Under the pieces are notes generated by a model. The model worked only from the letters and a program-made list of their open reading frames with translations, did no database searches and was not told where the DNA came from. Of a stretch of DNA of 64,000 bases, positions 9,308 to 17,668 are shown one piece after another. This DNA comes from DASPHG01 sp963849605 (GTDB lineage Bacteria > Actinomycetota > Thermoleophilia > Solirubrobacterales > Thermoleophilaceae), in NCBI GenBank assembly GCA_963849605.1, contig CAWKHX010000010.1:28804-92803 (forward strand). Direction: 5' to 3'. The position numbers and the translations under genes are program-made. Position 1 is the stretch's first letter. Each line of letters opens with the position of its first letter.

Positions 9308-9691
9308 ATGCGTGGAGTAGGACGATCGGCGTTCGCGGCGATCCTGCTGTTGATCGTCGGGACGCTGAACATCATCTACGGCATCGGTGCGCTCGACGAC
9401 GCGAACATCTTCGTGAACGACACGAGGTTCATTCTTGATGACCTCAACACCATGGGCTGGGTTCTGATCATCCTCGGGGTGATCCAGCTCACCGCGGGCT
9501 TCTCGCTGTTGGCCGGCAACACCTACGGCCGGGTGATCGGCGTTACCGCCGCCAGCCTCGGCGCGATCGGGGCCCTGCTGTCCGTCGGCGCCGGGAACCC
9601 GTGGTGGTCACTCGGCGTCTTCGCCCTGTGTGTCTACATCATCCACGGCATCCTCGTGCTCGGAGAGGACGAGCGCGCACCGACAGCCTGA
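9308..9691 (+). CDS. Small four-helix membrane protein, DUF7144-like
   Basis: A 127-residue integral membrane protein with about four hydrophobic helices (starting AFAAILLLIVGTLNIIYGIG). The helix-loop pattern and the NTYGRVIGVTAASLGAIGAL segment fit the actinobacterial DUF7144 family; this is from pattern memory. I chose the ATG at 9308 over the upstream in-frame GTG at 9257 because AAGGAGGT at 9291-9298 lies nine bases before it and the longer form adds a non-conserved tail. No function is known for the family. It is followed on the same strand by a YihY-family gene. Confidence 0.75.
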   Translation: MRGVGRSAFAAILLLIVGTLNIIYGIGALDDANIFVNDTRFILDDLNTMGWVLIILGVIQLTAGFSLLAGNTYGRVIGVTAASLGAIGALLSVGAGNPWWSLGVFALCVYIIHGILVLGEDERAPTA

Positions 9692-9718
9692 GTTAACGCT
9701 CGCCGGACCGCACGACGC

Positions 9719-10645
9719 GTGAATCGCGAGCGCGTCGTAGCGACGCTGACGTTCTGGCTGCGGCCGGAATTCGTGCTGCGCGTTATCAATCGCTTCCAGA
9801 AGGTGGCGGGATTCGACCGCGCGATCGCCCTCGCTTCCGCTGCGCTCACGGCCACGATTCCGCTGATGGTTCTCGTCAGCGGGGTGTCCTCGGAACTCGG
9901 GGGCAAGGACACGGCCGACCGGATCATCGACCGTTACGAATTGACAGGAGGCGGCGCCGAGGCGGTCAGAGACGTCTTCTCGCCGTCCTCGGGCACGAGC
10001 ACGAGCCTTGGCATCGTCGGGTTTCTCTTCCTCGTGCTCGCGGCCCTCAGCTTCAGCCGCACCGTGCAGCGGCTGTTCGAACAGACGTGGGAGCTCAGCC
10101 CACTGAGCGTCCGCAACACGGTCAACGGTCTGCTCTGGATCGGCGGGCTCACCGGGTACCTAATCGTCGGCGGCGTGATCCATGGCGAGCTTGGGCACGG
10201 CGAGCTCGAGCTGACCGCAGCGCTGGTCGACGCGCCGGTGACGGCCGTGTTCCTCGTGTGGAGCGGCCGGCTTCTCACCGCCAGGCGGATTACACGCCAG
10301 GACCTCATCCCGTTCGGCATTGTCGGAGCGGTGCTGCTCGCGCTGTACTCGGTCGGCGCGGCGGTTTACGTCCCGTCCCTGTTCAACACGTTCGCCACCC
10401 GCTACGGCGTGATCGGCGCGGTGTTCGCCATGATCTCGGCGCTCTTCTGCGTCATGGTCGCCACCGTCGGCTCGGCCGTGGCCGGGCGTGAGGTTCGCGA
10501 TGAGCTCGACCGCATACAGCGAGGTGAGAGGCCAGCCGAGGATGAGGTCCGACGGCAGTGGGATCAGGTGACCGCCGAGGCGCGGTCCCGGTGGGAGACG
10601 CTACGGGTGTGGATCAAGCGCCGCCGCGGCCGCGGATCAGCGTGA
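9719..10645 (+). CDS. YihY/BrkB family inner-membrane protein
   Basis: A 308-residue polytopic membrane protein. Typical YihY/UPF0761 features are the first helix region FDRAIALASAALTATIPLMV, the long polar loop, FLVLAALSFSRTVQRLFEQTWE and VRNTVNGLLW. A charged C-terminal tail (from about residue 265) is rich in Arg and Glu. The family was once called 'ribonuclease BN', but that label is not supported for these proteins; the function is unknown. GTG start at 9719. The 3' end overlaps a convergent GIY-YIG gene by 32 bases. Confidence 0.85.
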   Translation: MNRERVVATLTFWLRPEFVLRVINRFQKVAGFDRAIALASAALTATIPLMVLVSGVSSELGGKDTADRIIDRYELTGGGAEAVRDVFSPSSGTSTSLGIVGFLFLVLAALSFSRTVQRLFEQTWELSPLSVRNTVNGLLWIGGLTGYLIVGGVIHGELGHGELELTAALVDAPVTAVFLVWSGRLLTARRITRQDLIPFGIVGAVLLALYSVGAAVYVPSLFNTFATRYGVIGAVFAMISALFCVMVATVGSAVAGREVRDELDRIQRGERPAEDEVRRQWDQVTAEARSRWETLRVWIKRRRGRGSA

Positions 10646-10865
10646 GCTTTTCCGCCCTCGAGAGGCGCTTTATCCGCGCTTCTTCGCGCATTGCCGCGGA
10701 ACGGTCGGCAGCGGGGAAGACGGCGGCCAGCTCGACGGGAAGGCGCCCGCGCGTGTAGCGACTGCCCTTGCCCGAGCTGTGCGCTGCCAGGCGGCCCTCG
10801 ATGTCGTTGGTCCAGCCGCAGTACAGGCTGCCGTCGGCGCAGCGAAGCAGGTAGACGCAGGTCAC
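10614..10865 (-). CDS. GIY-YIG nuclease domain protein (UPF0213/YhbQ-like)
   Basis: An 83-residue single-domain protein beginning TCVYLLRCADGSLYCGWTND, which carries the GIY-YIG-type core as VYLLRC..LYCGWT. It also has the conserved Arg in GRLAAHSSGKGSRYTRGR and the Glu-containing helix EEARIKRLSRAEK. The size and motif order match the small UPF0213 family, whose DNA-cutting role is poorly defined. GTG start at 10865. It lies six bases downstream of the transglutaminase-like gene on the same strand, so the two are probably cotranscribed. Confidence 0.85.
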   Translation of the reverse strand: MTCVYLLRCADGSLYCGWTNDIEGRLAAHSSGKGSRYTRGRLPVELAAVFPAADRSAAMREEARIKRLSRAEKLTLIRGRGGA

Positions 10866-10871
10866 GGGGCG

Positions 10872-11483
10872 TTAGCGCCCGTAGGTGTCGCGCAGGTCGC
10901 CGAGCATCTCTTTCAACGGGAGGTCGGCGTACGTCCCACGGTCGTTGACGTACTCCATGTACTGCGAGCCGTCGCCGCTGAACGGATGCAGCAGCGCGTC
11001 GTTCGTGCCGTCGAAGTCAAGCGGAGCGACACCGAAGCGTTCGCACAGCTCGGCGTTGAAGGCGCAGCTCGCCTTGGTCCAGCGGTCGCCGACGAAGAAC
11101 GTGCTGTACCCGTGCCAGATGAAGAGGTCGGTTCCCATCGCCTCCCGCAGGCGCTCGGACTGCAGGTGGTTCCTCACATCAGCGAAGCCGAGCCGAGACG
11201 GGATTCCGGCGGCGCGTGCCGCCGCCGTGAGCGCTACGGACTTCTGTACGCAGTAGCCGCTGTCCGACCGCAGGACGTTGCTCGCCCGATAGTCGTCGGG
11301 ATCACCCGAGACGTTGTACGGGTCGTAGCGAATGCCATCACGCACGGCCGCGAAGAGAAGTGCGACCACCTCGTGCTCGTCGCGTGCGTTGCCCGCGACG
11401 CGCTGCACGAACCCGCGTACGACCTCGCTGTCGCTGTCGATGAACGCCGTGGAGCTGAGGTCCTCAGCGGCCGGCGGCAGCAC
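10872..11483 (-). CDS. Transglutaminase-like cysteine protease domain protein
   Basis: A 203-residue protein matching the transglutaminase-like (TGc) fold. The catalytic Cys sits in RSDSGYCVQKSVALTAAARA (about residue 97). The following AGIPSRLGFADVRNH is the usual partner segment, and the His is in LFIWHGYSTFFV. A later Asp (CAFNAELCERFGVAPLDFDG region) could complete the triad. It has no signal peptide or membrane helix, so it is probably cytoplasmic. Bacterial members are peptidases or amide-bond enzymes of mostly unknown substrate. GTG start at 11483. A tiny membrane-peptide frame ends just upstream and the GIY-YIG gene follows. Confidence 0.8.
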   Translation of the reverse strand: MLPPAAEDLSSTAFIDSDSEVVRGFVQRVAGNARDEHEVVALLFAAVRDGIRYDPYNVSGDPDDYRASNVLRSDSGYCVQKSVALTAAARAAGIPSRLGFADVRNHLQSERLREAMGTDLFIWHGYSTFFVGDRWTKASCAFNAELCERFGVAPLDFDGTNDALLHPFSGDGSQYMEYVNDRGTYADLPLKEMLGDLRDTYGR

Positions 11484-11486
11484 GGC

Positions 11487-11615
11487 TCAGCTCGGAGGCC
11501 GTTTGCGCCCGCGCGCGGCGATGAAGAAGATGCTGCCGACGGCGGCGAGCTTCAGCAGCCCATAGGCGGGCGTGCCGGGTGTCAGTAGGTGGGAGATCGC
11601 GTGGATTGGCGGCAC
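11487..11615 (-). CDS. Possible 42-residue membrane peptide
   Basis: An open frame from GTG 11615 to TGA 11487 encodes a 42-residue peptide. It has one hydrophobic helix (YGLLKLAAVGSIFFIAARG) and a positive C-terminal end (RGRKRPPS), as in small single-pass membrane proteins. It ends four bases before the transglutaminase-like gene on the same strand and would be the first gene of that transcript, divergent from ispG. No clear ribosome site is visible and the peptide is too short for a family call, so it may be chance. Confidence 0.35.
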   Translation of the reverse strand: MPPIHAISHLLTPGTPAYGLLKLAAVGSIFFIAARGRKRPPS

Positions 11616-11650
11616 GTTAGCGAGCAGGGGCCCGCCGCTACCCTTCGTTT

Positions 11651-12925
11651 GTGGCCTCGCGCAGGCAAATCGACGTGGGCGGAGTCAAGATCGGTGGGGG
11701 AGCCCCGGTCGCCGTCCAGTCGATGACGAAGACCGAGACCGCGGACTACGACGCGACCCTGAAGCAGGTCCGCGCGATCGCCGACGCGGGCGCCGACCTG
11801 GTGCGCGTCGCGGTGCCGCGCGAGAAGGACGTCGAGGCGCTCAAGCGGCTCGTCGTCGAGTCGCCGATCCCGGTGATCGCGGACATCCACTTCAACCACA
11901 CGCTCGCGCTGAAGGCGATCGATGCCGGCGCCCACTGCGTGCGCCTCAACCCCGGCAACATCGGCGGCCCCGACAAGGTCGCCGAGGTCGCGAAGAGGGC
12001 GACCGCAGCCGGCGTGCCGATGCGGATCGGGGTCAACTCCGGCTCGCTGCCCAAGCACCTGCACGAGCTCGAGAAGCAGAATCCCGTCGAGGCGCTCGTC
12101 GCGGCGGCGGTCGAGTTCGTCGAGCTGATGGAGCGGCTCGACTTCGAGAACTTCAAGGTTTCGATCAAGTCGACGAGCGTGCCGAACACGATCGCCTCGA
12201 ACCGCCTGCTCGCCGAGAAGATCGACTACCCGATCCACCTCGGCATCACCGAGGCGGGGACGAAGTGGTCCGGGTCGCTGAAGTCGGCGGTCGGCCTCGG
12301 CACCCTGCTGGCCGACGGGGTCGGAGACACCGTTCGCATCTCGCTCTCGACCTTCCACGCCGAGGAGGAGGTCAAGGTCGCCTGGGAGATCCTCAAGGCG
12401 CTCAAGCTGCGCGAGCGCGGGCCCGTCCTGATCGCGTGCCCGACCTGTGGCCGTCTCCAGTTCGACATGGACACGGTCGTGGCAGAGATCGAGCAGCGGC
12501 TCGAGGGCTACGAGGAGCCGATCGAGGTCGCCGTCCTCGGATGCGCCGTGAACGGGATCGGCGAGGCGTCCGCCGCGGACTTCGGCATCACGGGGGCCAA
12601 GAACGAGGGCCTGATCTTCGCCCACGGCAAGCCGCTCAGGAAGGTTCCGCAGGCCCAGCTGGTGGATGCGCTCTTCGCCGAGATCGACAAGTCGCTCGAG
12701 CGCGGCAGGACCGAGTTCGACGAGGGCGAGTCGGCCGAGGGGGCCGCCTGGCTGGAGAAGATCGAAGACGAGAACGCGGACGAGCTGACGCCGGAGCGCA
12801 TCGCCGCGCTCGAGGCCGCCGCGGCGACCGAGGAGGCCGGCGGGACGGCGCTGCCGATGGCGCCCAAGGTGAAGCTGGACGAGGCGGTCTCGCCGACCGC
12901 CGGGCGCCGCTTCACGCGCGCCTAG
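11651..12925 (+). CDS. ispG: 4-hydroxy-3-methylbut-2-enyl-diphosphate synthase (GcpE)
   Basis: Penultimate MEP-pathway enzyme. A [4Fe-4S] enzyme opens the cyclic diphosphate MEcPP to HMBPP using flavodoxin or ferredoxin electrons. The TIM-barrel half starts with RRQIDVGGVKIGGGAPVAVQ and contains IPVIADIHFNHTLALKA and VRLNPGNIGG. The cluster half has ACPTCGRLQFD and VAVLGCAVNGIGEA, giving the three Cys ligands and the following Glu pair. At 424 residues it carries an acidic C-terminal extension of about 50 residues beyond the usual core. GTG start at 11651. The last four bases overlap a convergent secreted glycosidase-like gene. Confidence 0.96.
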   Translation: MASRRQIDVGGVKIGGGAPVAVQSMTKTETADYDATLKQVRAIADAGADLVRVAVPREKDVEALKRLVVESPIPVIADIHFNHTLALKAIDAGAHCVRLNPGNIGGPDKVAEVAKRATAAGVPMRIGVNSGSLPKHLHELEKQNPVEALVAAAVEFVELMERLDFENFKVSIKSTSVPNTIASNRLLAEKIDYPIHLGITEAGTKWSGSLKSAVGLGTLLADGVGDTVRISLSTFHAEEEVKVAWEILKALKLRERGPVLIACPTCGRLQFDMDTVVAEIEQRLEGYEEPIEVAVLGCAVNGIGEASAADFGITGAKNEGLIFAHGKPLRKVPQAQLVDALFAEIDKSLERGRTEFDEGESAEGAAWLEKIEDENADELTPERIAALEAAAATEEAGGTALPMAPKVKLDEAVSPTAGRRFTRA

Positions 12926-14508
12926 CGCGCGACGGCCTCGCGCGAGATCTCGTAGCGGGCGAGGTCGGGCTCGGACCAGACGGCGCGCCAGGTTGTGCCG
13001 CGCTGGGTTGGACGGCGCGCCTGGAAAAAGCCCTGGCTCTGCGTCACCTCGACCGGCGGGTCTGACCTCACCCACTGGCTCGAACCGGGCGCACGCGACT
13101 GGAGATAGATCGGGTAGGTCGCCCCGTTCGGGGCGAACCGCGTCTGGCCCCAGATGCGCGCCGTCCCGCGCTTGCGCGTGACGACGAGGGGAAACTTGTA
13201 CGCGTTCAGGGCGGGCTTCGACTCGGGCTGGGGGAACGCGGACAGGAGTCCCGTCTGGAACGTCGCCCAGTACGGCTCGGAGCCGCGCGGGAACTCCGTG
13301 CGCGCCGGCGCGTCATACAGCAGGAACTGGGCGCTCGAGAAGACACGTGGGTTCTTCCAGGCGATGTAGTCGCCCTCGTTGATGTATTTGGCCTGCAGAG
13401 GCAGTGAGACGCCCCTGAACGGGTCCGGGGGCAGCGACTGATATCCGAACTCGGTCAGGAAGACCGGCGTCTCAGGTGGCAGCAGCCCGGTGCGCGCTGC
13501 GATGCGGTCGAGCGTGCGCGTGAGCTCGCCCAGGTTGCTGATGTCGATCATGTCGCGCTTGGGCTGCCGCTTCGTGGGCGCGCGCTTGCGCGTGTACGCG
13601 TGATGGCCGACGCCGATGCGCGGGAAGCGCTCGAGCACCGCGAGCCTGTCGAGCTTGTCGCAGCCGCGCGCCCTCGCCTCGCTCCCCGTGAATGGCCGGA
13701 AGCGGCCGTCGAGGCAGAACATCTCGCGCAGGAAGAGCCCCGGCCTCAGCGAGCCGCGCGCGCCCTTCGGCTTCACCGCGCTGCCGATGGGCGCCAGCTC
13801 GCCGATCAGGAGGAGGTCGTCGCCGTGGCCGGTCCGGAGCAGCGCCCTGGCGCCGGCCACCAGCAGGTCGCGGTAGATGTGCGGCGCGGCGGCGACCTCG
13901 CCCACGCCGCGCTTCGTCTCGCCCTGCGGCGTGAGCCAGCCCGGCTGGTTCGGCTCGTTCCACACGCCCCACCAGTCGATGCGAGGGAGCACCTCCTTGC
14001 CCTGGTTCTCGTCGCGGTACGAGCCGCTGTAGCGCCGCCCCGCGGCGCGCACGAACTTCGCGTACTGCTTCGGGCTCGGCCGCCACGCCCGCGCCGCCGG
14101 CTTGATTCGCGTCCGCCTGTGCGCCCAGAGCGGGCCCGGGCCGGTCGGGTTGAAGTTCACCTCGATCTCGCGCGCCGCGGCCGCGCGCGCGAGCTCGTCG
14201 TAGGTGTCCCAGACGTGGTGCGGGTACGCCCCCGGCTTGGCGCCGTTGAACCCGCGCGGCTTGTGCCTCGAGTCGGTGTTTGGCGCGATCAGCCTCCACA
14301 GCATCGTCACCCGCACCGCCTCGACGCCCAGGCTCCTCATGCGGTCAAGCGCCGCGCGCCGCCCCGCGGGAGTGTTGTAGACGAGCTCGTCGTCGTCCTG
14401 CATAACGGAGACCATGTACGGCGCCGCGGGCGCCGGAGCGGGCAACGTGAGCAGCGCCGGCACGGCGGCGCACAGGCACACGAATGTCCTCACCGAAAAG
14501 CGGAGCAT
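12922..14508 (-). CDS. Secreted TIM-barrel glycoside hydrolase-like protein (clan GH-A)
   Basis: A 528-residue protein with a signal peptide (MLRFSVRTFVCLCAAVPALL, cleavage after APA around residue 29). The barrel has the clan GH-A layout. The acid/base Glu lies in WWGVWNEPNQPGW near residue 180. The nucleophile Glu is in VFLTEFGYQSLPPDP near residue 350. GVGHHAYTRKRAP is the His-containing strand between them. A C-terminal beta domain follows (GTARIWGQTRF, VRSDPPVEV). The best match by pattern is GH39/GH5-like, but I cannot fix the family or sugar. It is convergent with ispG and divergent from proS. Confidence 0.75.
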   Translation of the reverse strand: MLRFSVRTFVCLCAAVPALLTLPAPAPAAPYMVSVMQDDDELVYNTPAGRRAALDRMRSLGVEAVRVTMLWRLIAPNTDSRHKPRGFNGAKPGAYPHHVWDTYDELARAAAAREIEVNFNPTGPGPLWAHRRTRIKPAARAWRPSPKQYAKFVRAAGRRYSGSYRDENQGKEVLPRIDWWGVWNEPNQPGWLTPQGETKRGVGEVAAAPHIYRDLLVAGARALLRTGHGDDLLLIGELAPIGSAVKPKGARGSLRPGLFLREMFCLDGRFRPFTGSEARARGCDKLDRLAVLERFPRIGVGHHAYTRKRAPTKRQPKRDMIDISNLGELTRTLDRIAARTGLLPPETPVFLTEFGYQSLPPDPFRGVSLPLQAKYINEGDYIAWKNPRVFSSAQFLLYDAPARTEFPRGSEPYWATFQTGLLSAFPQPESKPALNAYKFPLVVTRKRGTARIWGQTRFAPNGATYPIYLQSRAPGSSQWVRSDPPVEVTQSQGFFQARRPTQRGTTWRAVWSEPDLARYEISREAVAR

Positions 14509-14591
14509 CAGCGATTCAACATGGGCCGAGGCGGGCGGTTGCGCCGCTTTCCGTGCGGCTGTCCAGGAAGGCCCGCCTTTAGGCTAGCCGT

Positions 14592-16283
14592 GTGACGCGC
14601 CTGACCAGGTACTTCCTCCCGACGGAGAAGCTTCCCCCTGCCGACGCGGAGGCGCAGTCGCACAAGCTGATGGTGCGCGCTGGGCTCGTCCGGCAGGTCG
14701 GCGCGGGGATCTGGTCCTGGCTCCCGGCGGGCTGGCGCGTGCACCGCCGCGCCGAGCAGATCATCCGCGAGGAGATCGATGCGATCGGCGGGCAGGAGAT
14801 GCTCATGCCGGTGCTGCAGCCGGCTGAGCTGTGGCAGCGGAGCGGCCGCTACGGCTTCGACGAGCAGTTCGCCCTCAAGGACCGCAAGGGCGCCGACCTG
14901 GTGCTCGCCATGACGCACGAGGAGAACGTGACGATGCACGTCTCGAAGGTCGTGCGCTCGTACCGGGACCTCCCGCTCATCCTGTACCACATCCAGGTCA
15001 AGGAGCGTGACGAGCCGCGGCCGCGCGCCGGCGTCCTGCGCACGCGCGAGTTCATCATGAAGGACTCCTACACCTTCGACCGCGACGCCGAGGGCCTCCA
15101 GCACAGCTACGACCTGCACATCCAGGCGTACGACCGCATCTTCGACCGCTCCGGGCTCGAGTGGTACCGAGTCGAGTCCGACGTGGGCATGATGGGCGGC
15201 CTCGGCGCGCACGAGTACATGGCGCCCTGCCCGGCGGGTGAGAACGAGGTCGCGCTGTCGGCCTCGGGCTACGCCGCAAGCGTCGAGGTTGCCAGCGCTA
15301 CGCCGCAGCCGGTCGAAGGGCTCTCTGGTGGTGCCGTCGAGAACGTCGACACGCCGGGCGCGACGACGATCGATGCGGTGTCGAGCCTGCTGGGCACCCC
15401 GCCGGGAGCGCTGATCAAGGCTTTCCCCGTGATCGCGGACGAGCGCGGCCCGGTCCTCGTCGTGACCCGCGGCGACCACCGTCTCAACGACGTCAAGCTC
15501 CGGAACGCGCTCGGCCAGGACTTCCGCCCCGCGCAGGAGGACGAGGTGAAGGCGCAATTCGGATCCCTGCCCGGCTTCATCGGGCCCGTCGGCGCACGTG
15601 TGCCCGTGGTCGCGGACGAGGCACTCAAGGACCTCGAAGGGCTCGTCGCGGGCGCAAACGAGGCCGACAGGCACGTCAGGGGTGTCCAGCCCGGCCGCGA
15701 CTTCGATCCCGAATGGGCCGACGTCCGTTCCGTCGAGGCGGGCGACACCGACGCCTCGGGCGCGGAGATCCGGATCGAGCCGGCGATCGAGGTCGGCAAC
15801 ATCTTCAAGCTCGGCACGCGCTATTCGGAGCCGCTCGGCGCGACGTACCTGGACGAGGACGGCAAGGAGCAGCTGATCTGGATGGGGTCGTACGGGATCG
15901 GCCCGGCCCGAATCGCCGCGGCGGCCGTCGAGCAGTTCGCCGATGAGCAGGGCATCTCGTGGCCGCGCTCGATCGCGCCGTGGGACATCCAGCTGGTCAC
16001 GCTCGGTAAGGAGGGAGAGCCGGCGCGCGAGGTGGCCGACCGCCTGTACGGCGAGCTCCGCGAGACGGGCCTGGAGGTCGTCTACGACGACCGCGACGCG
16101 AGCGCGGGCGAGAAGTTCGCCGACGCCGAGCTCCTGGGGGTACCCCTGCGGCTCACGGTCGGCAAGCGCGGGGTGGAGCAGGGTGAGATCGAGGCCCAGC
16201 TGCGACGGGGGCAGCAGAAGCGGTCGCTGCCCCTCGACGGCGCCGCGCAGGCCGCCGCGGACCTGTGGCGCGAGCTCGACTGA
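14592..16283 (+). CDS. proS: Prolyl-tRNA synthetase (bacterial type with editing domain)
   Basis: Charges tRNA-Pro with proline. The 563-residue class II synthetase begins TRLTRYFLPTEKLPPADAEA. Motif 1 lies around GGQEMLMPVLQPAELWQRSG and motif 2 around LIYHIQVKERDEPRPRAG-like residues preceding RTREFIMKDSYTFD. The YbaK-type editing insert is present (DAVSSLLGTPPGALIKAF and VVTRGDHRLNDVKLRNALG, roughly residues 255-350). Motif 3 (GSYGIGPARIAAAAVEQ) and the anticodon-binding domain (VTLGKEGEPAREVADRLY) follow. GTG start at 14592. The end overlaps the CDP-alcohol phosphotransferase gene by 19 bases. Confidence 0.96.
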   Translation: MTRLTRYFLPTEKLPPADAEAQSHKLMVRAGLVRQVGAGIWSWLPAGWRVHRRAEQIIREEIDAIGGQEMLMPVLQPAELWQRSGRYGFDEQFALKDRKGADLVLAMTHEENVTMHVSKVVRSYRDLPLILYHIQVKERDEPRPRAGVLRTREFIMKDSYTFDRDAEGLQHSYDLHIQAYDRIFDRSGLEWYRVESDVGMMGGLGAHEYMAPCPAGENEVALSASGYAASVEVASATPQPVEGLSGGAVENVDTPGATTIDAVSSLLGTPPGALIKAFPVIADERGPVLVVTRGDHRLNDVKLRNALGQDFRPAQEDEVKAQFGSLPGFIGPVGARVPVVADEALKDLEGLVAGANEADRHVRGVQPGRDFDPEWADVRSVEAGDTDASGAEIRIEPAIEVGNIFKLGTRYSEPLGATYLDEDGKEQLIWMGSYGIGPARIAAAAVEQFADEQGISWPRSIAPWDIQLVTLGKEGEPAREVADRLYGELRETGLEVVYDDRDASAGEKFADAELLGVPLRLTVGKRGVEQGEIEAQLRRGQQKRSLPLDGAAQAAADLWRELD

Positions 16284-16885
16284 CCACCAGGCGGCTGCTG
16301 GGCCTCGACCGGTCCGGGGGGCCGCCGCCCGAGACCCGCGCCGGCGAGCCGCTCAACCCGTGGACGCTGCCGAACCTGATCGGCTTCATCCGGATCGGGC
16401 TGATCCCGGTGTTCCTGGTGCTCGCGCTCCAGTCGGACGACGGCCGTGTCGCGTCCGCGTCGATCCTCTACGCGGTCATAGGCGGCACCGACTACCTGGA
16501 CGGCATGGCCGCCCGGCTGACGGGCCAGTACAGCCGCCTGGGCGCGCTGCTCGACCCACTGACGGACAGGCTCCTCGTCGTCAGCGGCGTGATCGTGTGC
16601 TGGCACTTCGAGCTCCTGCCGCGCTGGGCGCTGGGTGTGCTCGCGGCCCGCGAGGTGCTCATGCTGGTGCTCACGCAGATCGGCCTTCGCCACGGCCTCG
16701 ACCTCGAGGTGAAGATGATCGGGCGGTGGGCTGTCTGGCCGACGATGTTCTCGCTCTTCCTCGCGATGGTGTCGGTCACGTGGGTCGCCGAGGCCCTGCT
16801 CTACATCGGGCTCGCGATGACGTTGGCCGCCACCGTCCAGTACGTCCAGGACGGGTTGCGCGCGTTGCGTCAAAGCTCAACTTGA
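16265..16885 (+). CDS. pgsA: CDP-alcohol phosphatidyltransferase (PgsA-like)
   Basis: Membrane enzyme that transfers a phosphatidyl group from CDP-diacylglycerol to an alcohol, probably glycerol 3-phosphate. The family signature DG-x2-AR-x8-G-x3-D-x3-D is complete in DYLDGMAARLTG..GALLDPLTD (about residues 78-101). The protein has 206 residues and about five hydrophobic helices. GTG start at 16265, overlapping proS. The order pgsA, RsiG-like, FHA, MerR echoes the mycobacterial pgsA2...garA-ftsR neighbourhood as I remember it. The exact alcohol (glycerophosphate or inositol phosphate) cannot be read from the sequence. Confidence 0.88.
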   Translation: MARARLTTRRLLGLDRSGGPPPETRAGEPLNPWTLPNLIGFIRIGLIPVFLVLALQSDDGRVASASILYAVIGGTDYLDGMAARLTGQYSRLGALLDPLTDRLLVVSGVIVCWHFELLPRWALGVLAAREVLMLVLTQIGLRHGLDLEVKMIGRWAVWPTMFSLFLAMVSVTWVAEALLYIGLAMTLAATVQYVQDGLRALRQSST

Positions 16886-16930
16886 GGTGTAGACTCGCCC
16901 GACCGGCAAGCCCCCGACTAGAGGACAGGA
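16865..16930 (+). promoter_or_regulatory. Possible promoter and leader for the rsiG-like/FHA/MerR operon
   Basis: TAGACT at 16890-16895 is a plausible -10 element, with TTGCGT at 16865-16870 as a weak -35 (spacing 19). The leader then carries CAAGCCCCCG at 16907-16916, identical to the ten bases at 9278-9287. That copy lies at the same place relative to a TAGGCT box and ahead of another gene start. Ribosome-site-like AGAGGACAGG precedes the ATG at 16931. Weak evidence from pattern only. Confidence 0.4.
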
Positions 16931-17185
16931 ATGGACACGTTTCCGGACCTTGGCGCGTTGAGCGACCAGGAGCTGAAGGACCTGATTCAGCAGCTCACCG
17001 AGGAAGAGCAGGAAGTCTCGTATCAGCGCCGCATCCTGCACGGCAAGATCGACATCCTGCGCGCGGAGCTCGTGAACCGCCTGCGGAAGAAGCACGAGGA
17101 GGGCGAGCCGGTAATCACCGGTGCGGATGTCCAGCAGCTGACGGACATCCTCTCCGGCAAGAGCGGGTCCGACGCGGCCGAGTAG
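16931..17185 (+). CDS. rsiG: RsiG-like anti-sigma factor with one c-di-GMP-type motif
   Basis: An 84-residue, mostly helical protein. It resembles RsiG, the actinobacterial anti-sigma factor that binds sigma WhiG when loaded with c-di-GMP. The known binding signature is E-x3-S-x2-R-x3-Q-x3-D. Here I read E26, S30, R33, H37 and D41 with exactly that spacing, with His in place of Gln, in EQEVSYQRRILHGKID. Only one motif copy is present, as reported for the short homodimeric Rubrobacter form, whereas Streptomyces RsiG has two. No whiG gene is in the window. It is followed at 21 bases by the FHA gene, so it heads or shares that operon. Family call by motif; ligand binding is inference. Confidence 0.75.
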   Translation: MDTFPDLGALSDQELKDLIQQLTEEEQEVSYQRRILHGKIDILRAELVNRLRKKHEEGEPVITGADVQQLTDILSGKSGSDAAE

Positions 17186-17206
17186 GGCGCGAGAGAGGTA
17201 GGGGCC

Positions 17207-17668
17207 ATGCATTGCCCCGAATGCGGATTCGTCAACGGCGAGGGCGCCAACTACTGCCAGAAGTGCGGCGCCTTTCTCGCCGGCGTGGGCGAATCCAGCG
17301 ACGCGACGACCGCGCAGTACCAGCTCGACGACGAGAGCGGCGAGCTGAAGCCCGTCGACGCCGAGCAGCCGGCCGACGGGGGCGTGCTCGTGATCCGCGC
17401 CGGTGGGGGACGCGCCGGGGAGACCTTCGAGCTGAGCGGCGACCGGATCGCGATCGGCCGCAGCCCGGACGCGGACGTGTTCCTCGACGACGTCACCGTC
17501 TCACGCAACCACGCCCTGCTGGTGCGCAGGCGGGACGGGCTCTACCTGGACGATCTCGGCTCGCTGAACGGCTCCTACGTCAACCGCCACCGGATCGAGT
17601 CGCACAAGCTCCAGGCGGGTGACGAGCTGCAGATCGGCAAGTACAAGCTGACCTACCTCGAGCGATGA
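17207..17668 (+). CDS. Zinc-ribbon and FHA domain protein (GarA/OdhI-like)
   Basis: A 153-residue protein. An N-terminal zinc ribbon (CPECGFVNGEGANYCQKCG, residues 3-21) is followed by a linker of about 45 residues and a C-terminal FHA domain, a phosphothreonine-binding fold. Key FHA residues are IAIGRSPDADVFLDD, VSRNHALLVRR and DLGSLNGSYVNRHRI. In mycobacteria the FHA protein GarA, next to ftsR, controls 2-oxoglutarate metabolism under PknG/PknB. The same neighbour here (the MerR gene at 17665, overlapping by four bases) supports a related role. The zinc ribbon in place of the GarA phosphorylatable tail is a difference. No kinase gene is nearby. Confidence 0.88.
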   Translation: MHCPECGFVNGEGANYCQKCGAFLAGVGESSDATTAQYQLDDESGELKPVDAEQPADGGVLVIRAGGGRAGETFELSGDRIAIGRSPDADVFLDDVTVSRNHALLVRRRDGLYLDDLGSLNGSYVNRHRIESHKLQAGDELQIGKYKLTYLER

